Shown in pieces: positions 31,963 through 39,011 of a stretch of DNA of 39,011 nucleotides. This DNA is from Pseudomonadota bacterium. GTDB lineage: Bacteria; Pseudomonadota; Gammaproteobacteria; Steroidobacterales; JBCBZW01. The position numbers and the translations under genes were made by a program. The DNA is taken from contig JBCBZW010000040.1 in NCBI GenBank assembly GCA_039815145.1, positions 1 through 39,011 of the forward strand, written 5' to 3'. Numbering within the stretch: position 1 is the stretch's first letter; every line of letters begins with the position of its first letter. The notes under the pieces were generated by a model that was given only the letters and a program-made list of their open reading frames with translations, did no database searches and was not told the DNA's origin.

Positions 31963-34913
31963 GGCGACAGCCGTGCACCCACGGTCAGGGGGATGCCCGT
32001 CGTGCCCATGGCACCACGCGCAGCGCTCGCCACCTGGCTGTCGGCATCCTCGGCGGCGGCGGCCGCTTCGGCGCTCGCGAGCTCACCGTTGAAGGTGGTG
32101 ATGAAATCGAGGTCGTCACGGTCGCCCTCGATCGTTACCACCTGGAGCTCGAGGGGGTCGAGCACCGGGAAGGCGCCGCAGGCCTCGGCCGCGTCGCAGA
32201 TAAAGCCGTCGGCGTCCATGTCCGTGCCACTGACGATGAGGTATCGCCCCGGCGGCACATTAGGGAATTCGTAAGATACGTTGCCACGCACCGTGCCCGG
32301 TTCGGCCTGGGCGATGACTTCGCCGGTATCATCGTCGATCAGCAGCACGAACTGGTTGCCCGCACTGCCGAGCTCCGCTTCGCCGTCCACCGCCTGCATG
32401 ATGACCGCCACCGCCACCTCGCCGCCGTTCGTCGCAAAGCGCACCTCGCCCTGATAGGTGCCCGGGGCCAAGCCGTCGCGCGCCACGCGCAGGAGGTACT
32501 CGCCCTCACCTGCTGCATCGACTTGCGCCGTCTCCGCCGTGAGCCACGGGGCACTCGGGTCCACCACCGGGGGTTCCACCTGCAACTCACCGGTGCCGAC
32601 GTTGCTCACCGTAATCCGCTGCGCGGCCACGGTGATGCCGAAGTTCAGCGCGGGCGGCGAAGCCACCGCCACCGGCCGGGGCTCGGGCAATTCGCCGCCC
32701 GCCACTTCGATCGCGGCGAGGACAGCGTCCAGGGCGTTCACCATGCCGTGGCCGTAGAGGTCGTCGCGACCGCTGGCGCCCAGATCGTCACTCAGCGATC
32801 CGTTCTCGATCAGCTCATCGATGAGTGCCGGCGTGAGCTGCGGCGCCACCGCCTTCATCAGCGCGATCACCCCGGCCACATGGGGCGAGGCCATCGAGGT
32901 GCCCTGTAGGAAGCCGTAGCCGAAGCGGATCTCGCCGCTCGAGTCGTCGCCGATGGTGCTCAACACCCCGTCGCCGAAGCCGTCACCGTTCACGTCGGTT
33001 CCCGTACTGCCGCCCGGAGCGGCGAGATCGATGGTCGGCCCGAAGTTAGAGTAGCTCGCGATGTTGCTGTTGATGTCCGCGGCGGAGACTGAGATCACCC
33101 CGTCGTAGGCCGCTGGGAAGGACGGCGCACTGCTCGAACTGTTGCCGGCCGCGGCCACCACCACCACGCCCACCGCGCGGATCTCGTCGATCAGGTCCTG
33201 GGTACTCTGGGAGAAGCCCGCGCCGCCCAGGCTCAGGTTGATCACGTCGGCGCGCTGGTCGGGCAGGCGACCGGAGTCGTTGGGTAACCCGGCCGCGTAG
33301 CGCATCGCTTGCGCGATGTCGAAGCTCGAGCCTCCGAAGCGCCCCAGGGCACGCAGGGGCATGATGCGCGTATTCCAGCCGCTGCCCGACACGCCCGTCC
33401 CATTGTCCGTGAGCGCACCGACGGTGCCCGCCACGTGGGTGCCGTGGAAGCTGCTGCCCCCGCCGCCGCCGAGGTCGCCGGGGTCATCCGGGTCGTCGTC
33501 GATGCCATCGCCGTCGCGGGCGTTGTTCGCGCTGCTGATGAAGTCGAAGCCGGGGGTCAGCTTGCCTGCGAAGTCGGGGTGCCCCGTGAGCACCCCGGTG
33601 TCGACCACCGCCACGATCACCGAGGCATCGCCCTGGGTGAGATCCCAGGCGGCGGGCAGGCCGATCGCCGGGTAGTGCCACTGGAGTGAGGCGAACTCAT
33701 CGACGGGCTGTAGCGAGGATTGGTGCCAGTAGTTGAGCGAGGCGGAGCGCACGTCGTCGCGCTTGCCGAGCGCCTTCGCAGCCAGCAGCGTCCTGAGCTT
33801 CTCAGCCGTCTCCTCGTCCTTGGTGAAGGAGAGGTAATGCGCGATCGCGGCCTTCTCATGCGCGGTGGCCCGCATGGTCCGTGTATCGAGCAAGCGGCGA
33901 CGGCCTTGACCGCCCCCGAGGGCTTGCAGTCCTTCGCGCTTGCTGAACGCTTGCATACCGCCCTTTGCGATGACCGCCTCCTCTCGCAGGCGGGCGACCA
34001 CCTGGTTGACCACGAAGTCATCACTCAGGCGTAACGCCGTGGCCGGATCGATCGCCTCGCCGACGCTTTGTCCCACACTCAGTAGATAGCTGGAGGCACC
34101 CGAGAAGGCCGTCACCCCAACCAGGTATTCGCCGTCTGCCGGAATGGTGATCTGCTCGAAGGCACTGAACGATACCGACGTGTCGAGAAGGTTGCCCTCC
34201 GCATCGAGCAGCAACAGGTCGAGATCGTTGATCGCGGGACGCTCCGACTCGATGAACAGGGATACGAGTTGATTGGCGACCGCGCTGAGGCGATAGAAAT
34301 CGTCCACATCGCCGACAGAGCGCAACTGCCCGGATTGCTCTCCCGTGCCAGGTCGGTTCACAAACCCACCGATGAGCACGGGGTTGGCGATCGGTTGTGC
34401 GGTGGCGAGGTCGTTGTTGCGCAGTAGCTCCGTGTTCGGGTCATTGACGTCGCCGTCGGTGTCCACGCCCGGCGCCGCGAACACGGCACCTGCCAGGTCG
34501 AAGTTGGCGAGGAAGCCGATCTGCAGCTGATCCGCATCGCTCGCGCCGTCGTCGTCCACCACCGTGAGTTCGAAGGTGGCCGACGCGTCGGCCTGTAGCG
34601 TGGGCACCTGGAACTGCAAGCGCGCCGTGTCCGCGTTCTGCAGAGCGACCGGAGTGCCGTCGATCTGGCGCCAGCCCACGCTGCTAATCGAACCGTCAGC
34701 ATCGCTGACGGTGCCGAGCACGCTGACGTCTTCGCCCTCGCGGGCGTTGAAGTTGGTGCCGGCATCGGCGATCGGCGCCGGGTTCGGCGCCGGCGCGACG
34801 GGCTCCGCGGGGCCCGTATTCTGTGGCGCACTACTCCCGCCGCCACAGGCGCTGAGCAGCGCGCATGCCAGGGTGAGGCCAATGGCCTTGTGAGCACCGC
34901 TTATCGTTGGCAT
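31959..34913 (-). CDS. multidomain subtilase (S8) lipoprotein
   Basis: 984 residues. A lipoprotein signal (LACALLSACGGGSS) anchors it. A PKD/cadherin-like beta domain (about 45-135) and a pre-peptidase-like PPC domain (about 190-290, DVDDFYRLS...ADGEYLVGVTA) precede the protease. The catalytic triad is D438 in VVDTGVLTGHPDF, H490 in FHGTHVAG and S673 in GTSMASPHVAG, with the oxyanion Asn region VVAAAGNSSSS between. After about 750 come an Ig-like domain (ITVSNVGTGELQVE) and a C-terminal carboxypeptidase-regulatory-like domain (YEFPNVPPGRYLIVSGTDMD). It probably degrades proteins at or outside the outer membrane. PPC domains are usually C-terminal; here it is N-terminal. Confidence 0.93.
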   Translation of the reverse strand: MPTISGAHKAIGLTLACALLSACGGGSSAPQNTGPAEPVAPAPNPAPIADAGTNFNAREGEDVSVLGTVSDADGSISSVGWRQIDGTPVALQNADTARLQFQVPTLQADASATFELTVVDDDGASDADQLQIGFLANFDLAGAVFAAPGVDTDGDVNDPNTELLRNNDLATAQPIANPVLIGGFVNRPGTGEQSGQLRSVGDVDDFYRLSAVANQLVSLFIESERPAINDLDLLLLDAEGNLLDTSVSFSAFEQITIPADGEYLVGVTAFSGASSYLLSVGQSVGEAIDPATALRLSDDFVVNQVVARLREEAVIAKGGMQAFSKREGLQALGGGQGRRRLLDTRTMRATAHEKAAIAHYLSFTKDEETAEKLRTLLAAKALGKRDDVRSASLNYWHQSSLQPVDEFASLQWHYPAIGLPAAWDLTQGDASVIVAVVDTGVLTGHPDFAGKLTPGFDFISSANNARDGDGIDDDPDDPGDLGGGGGSSFHGTHVAGTVGALTDNGTGVSGSGWNTRIMPLRALGRFGGSSFDIAQAMRYAAGLPNDSGRLPDQRADVINLSLGGAGFSQSTQDLIDEIRAVGVVVVAAAGNSSSSAPSFPAAYDGVISVSAADINSNIASYSNFGPTIDLAAPGGSTGTDVNGDGFGDGVLSTIGDDSSGEIRFGYGFLQGTSMASPHVAGVIALMKAVAPQLTPALIDELIENGSLSDDLGASGRDDLYGHGMVNALDAVLAAIEVAGGELPEPRPVAVASPPALNFGITVAAQRITVSNVGTGELQVEPPVVDPSAPWLTAETAQVDAAGEGEYLLRVARDGLAPGTYQGEVRFATNGGEVAVAVIMQAVDGEAELGSAGNQFVLLIDDDTGEVIAQAEPGTVRGNVSYEFPNVPPGRYLIVSGTDMDADGFICDAAEACGAFPVLDPLELQVVTIEGDRDDLDFITTFNGELASAEAAAAAEDADSQVASAARGAMGTTGIPLTVGARLSP

Positions 34914-34986
34914 CCCATTACCGCTCTACTGCTCGCTTCGTATCGTTGGGAACCCGCCGAGGGCCAAGGGTTCATTCGATTGTTCG

Positions 34987-35850
34987 ATGTCGACCCGCGT
35001 TGAGTTGCCGAAATCTCGGAGGCGCCCTATTCTGCGGCTCCCTGCGGTGCCCGAGGCCCCCTACCCTATGTCTGCCCGCCCCCAAAGGTCACGTGTCGCC
35101 CTCAGCGTGCGCTTACTCCTACTGCTCATGATCCTCGTGGGCGCGGGGCAGCTCCTGCAACTGCCGGCGACGCAAGACATCCGCTTCGACCGCTACGGCG
35201 AGGGCTCGCCGATCACGATCGCCATCCACGGCAGCCCCGGCACGCGCAGCGACTTCACCCGCCTCGGCCCCTTGATCGCTGGCACGGTCTATGCCCTCGA
35301 CATGCCCGGCTTCGGCGACTCGCCGATGGCAGCGCAAGACTACGGCGTGGATGCGGCGGGAGCGGTCGTGCTGGACTTCATGGATCGCCAGGGTATCGAC
35401 CGCGCCCGTGTGCTCGGCTACTCGTGGGGCGGTGCCGTGGCGGTGGAAGCGGCGGTCGCGGCGCCCGCCCGGATCACGGAAGTCGTGCTCCTCGATAGCA
35501 TGGGCATCCCGGAAGCTGAGCCGATCGCCGTGTACCCGCTGGAGCGCCTGCGCTACTGGGTGAGCGCCCCTTTTCTTCTCGCCTACCCCGGCAGCCTGGT
35601 GCTGGACCTTCCCACGCGCCATGGCTTTCTGCGCAGTTACCTGGACACGGACCTTAAGCAGGTCGCCGACCACCTCGCCACCTTACAGACCCCTACGCTG
35701 ATCGTGCACGGCCGTCACGACACGGTGGTGGAGCCCTGGGCCGCTGAGCGCATGCACGAACTGCTGCCGCACAGCGAGCTGCGTTGGTTTGACGGCGGCC
35801 ACGGCACCATCTTCTACGACGGCAAGGTCATCGCCGAGGCGCTCGAGTGA
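34987..35850 (+). CDS. alpha/beta-hydrolase fold enzyme, membrane-anchored
   Basis: 287 residues; an internal ATG at 35068 (MSARPQRSR) is an alternative start. An N-terminal hydrophobic helix (LLLLLMILVGAG) anchors or exports it. The fold is clear: HGSPGTRSDF (oxyanion loop), DMPGFGDS, nucleophile elbow GYSWGG with S146, LIVHGRHDTVV with the acid Asp, and GGHG with the catalytic His near the C-terminus. Members hydrolyse esters, epoxides or other small substrates; the substrate here is unknown. It overlaps the following small membrane protein gene by four bases (GTGA), so they are translated together. Confidence 0.9.
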   Translation: MSTRVELPKSRRRPILRLPAVPEAPYPMSARPQRSRVALSVRLLLLLMILVGAGQLLQLPATQDIRFDRYGEGSPITIAIHGSPGTRSDFTRLGPLIAGTVYALDMPGFGDSPMAAQDYGVDAAGAVVLDFMDRQGIDRARVLGYSWGGAVAVEAAVAAPARITEVVLLDSMGIPEAEPIAVYPLERLRYWVSAPFLLAYPGSLVLDLPTRHGFLRSYLDTDLKQVADHLATLQTPTLIVHGRHDTVVEPWAAERMHELLPHSELRWFDGGHGTIFYDGKVIAEALE

Positions 35851-36215
35851 ATCTCAGCGCGCTCTTCTTCCGCCTGTGGGTGATCACCTGGGCCGGCGCG
35901 CTACTGTTGGTGTTCGCCCAAGGCTACTTCATGTCACGCCAGGTGTGGATGCTACCGGTGGGGTTCGTGCTGTGCGCCGCCTGCCTGTGGGGTGGTGCGC
36001 GCTGGGGGGCCCGCGTCGCCAAGCGTGGTCCCATCGCGCGTAACGTTCTGCGCCTGATCGCGGCGCTGCACATCTGGCCGCTCGCGGCACAACTCACTGC
36101 CCTTGGCGAGCCTAGATGGGACAACCTGATCCTGGCCCTGGTGGGCTGGGGGCTGTTGGAGGCGGCGGGCTTTGGGGCCCGGAAGAGTGCCCCTACTGAC
36201 GCGGTGTCCGCCTAG
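35847..36215 (+). CDS. small membrane protein coupled to the alpha/beta hydrolase
   Basis: 122 residues from a GTG start that overlaps the hydrolase stop. About four hydrophobic segments (near 5-28, 30-50, 70-88 and 92-110) with a basic loop (RVAKRGPIARN) between the second and third. No motif identifies a function. The coupling suggests it works with, or helps position, the hydrolase. Confidence 0.75.
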   Translation: MNLSALFFRLWVITWAGALLLVFAQGYFMSRQVWMLPVGFVLCAACLWGGARWGARVAKRGPIARNVLRLIAALHIWPLAAQLTALGEPRWDNLILALVGWGLLEAAGFGARKSAPTDAVSA

Positions 36216-38790
<2,575 letters not shown>

Positions 38791-38831
38791 GCGACATCCC
38801 ACACCGGTTGCCATCGGTGTGACGGTGATAG

Positions 38832-38870
38832 AAGGGCCCGTGGCGCATCGTCGCCACGGGCCCTTTCTTT
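38832..38870 (+). terminator. rho-independent terminator of katG
   Basis: A fourteen-base-pair perfect stem, 38832-38845 paired with 38852-38865, has a six-base loop (CATCGT) and runs into TTTCTTT. It lies about 40 bases after the katG stop. Confidence 0.92.
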
Positions 38871-38900
38871 GGGTCAATCCGGATCTCGCAAAGGATCCTG

Positions 38901-38922
38901 AGCGCATAGAACTGGATGCGCT
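38901..38922. repeat. short inverted repeat downstream of katG
   Basis: AGCGCAT (38901-38907) and ATGCGCT (38916-38922) form a perfect seven-base inverted repeat around eight bases. It could be a protein-binding site for the next gene or a small hairpin; nothing more can be said. Confidence 0.4.
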
Positions 38923-38937
38923 AAAGCATTGAAAGGC

Positions 38938-38997
38938 CATGGGTCGGGCGATAGCGTTGGGTTACCACACACCAAGACTACGACCCGGTGACCCATG
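38938..38997 (+). promoter_or_regulatory. leader with two mutually exclusive helices before a possible start codon
   Basis: CATGGGTC (38938-38945) is perfectly complementary to GACCCATG (38990-38997), which includes the ATG at 38995. Alternatively GGGTTACC (38959-38966) pairs with GGTGACCC (38987-38994), using the same downstream bases. The two pairings cannot coexist. Confidence 0.35.
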
Positions 38998-39011
38998 ACC
39001 TCGCTCAAGGC
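38995..39011 (+). CDS. possible 5' end of a gene cut by the window edge
   Basis: ATG at 38995 followed by ACC TCG CTC AAG (MTSLK) stays open to the edge. No good ribosome-binding site precedes it, and too little is present to recognise a family. Confidence 0.3.

Noticed and set aside
38871-39011. Insertion-sequence end or tRNA near the right edge
   Set aside because: Inverted repeats are present but no transposase, target duplication or cloverleaf can be seen within the window.

Overview
The window is high-G+C bacterial chromosome of ordinary accessory/housekeeping character: densely packed genes on both strands, short gaps and many overlapping starts and stops. No insertion sequence, phage gene, CRISPR array, tRNA or rRNA was recognised. 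Gene content (cbb3-type oxidase operon, exported KatG, a propeller-type diguanylate cyclase receptor, HDOD and HD-GYP-like regulators, NhaR-type LysR regulator, lipoprotein subtilase) suggests an aerobic or microaerobic Gammaproteobacterium. That assignment is inference; no marker gene fixes it.

Layout. Positions 1-9022 hold a gamma-glutamyltransferase-like exported enzyme, a YeiH-type permease and adenylate kinase (all minus), an MFS permease (plus), an SdpI/SdpR-like pair with a clear palindromic operator, and a large exported M14 peptidase (minus). Positions 9191-12393 hold two convergent envelope genes, a secreted protein of unknown function with a recognisable promoter and a lipoprotein with eight repeats and a peptidoglycan-binding domain, separated by a cluster of hairpins including a terminator for each gene. 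Positions 12806-14198 hold an NhaR-like regulator and a conserved hypothetical gene. Positions 14497-21000 are a five-gene plus-strand run: a CcoS-like/CcoN fusion, CcoO, a mono-haem cytochrome c, a CcoI-type copper P-type ATPase and a UGT-like glycosyltransferase.

Positions 21007-24621 (minus) carry a small membrane protein and a tightly coupled three-gene signalling operon: receiver + degenerate HD-GYP, sensorless histidine kinase, receiver + HDOD. Positions 24835-29740 carry an exported PLP-dependent enzyme, a GNAT acetyltransferase and a periplasmic-propeller diguanylate cyclase. Positions 29927-36215 carry a Kelch-like exported protein with an M14-type deacylase/peptidase, a multidomain subtilase lipoprotein, an alpha/beta hydrolase and a small membrane protein. 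Positions 36538-38790 encode an exported catalase-peroxidase with an OxyR-like motif upstream and a strong terminator downstream. The right edge has a structured leader in front of a possible start codon.

The two regions most worth following are the compact cbb3 operon (CcoS-like segment fused to CcoN, mono-haem third subunit, no CcoQ/G/H seen) and the three-gene kinase/two-effector operon. Where the longest open frame ran upstream into another gene, the start was trimmed; the reason is given in the entry.
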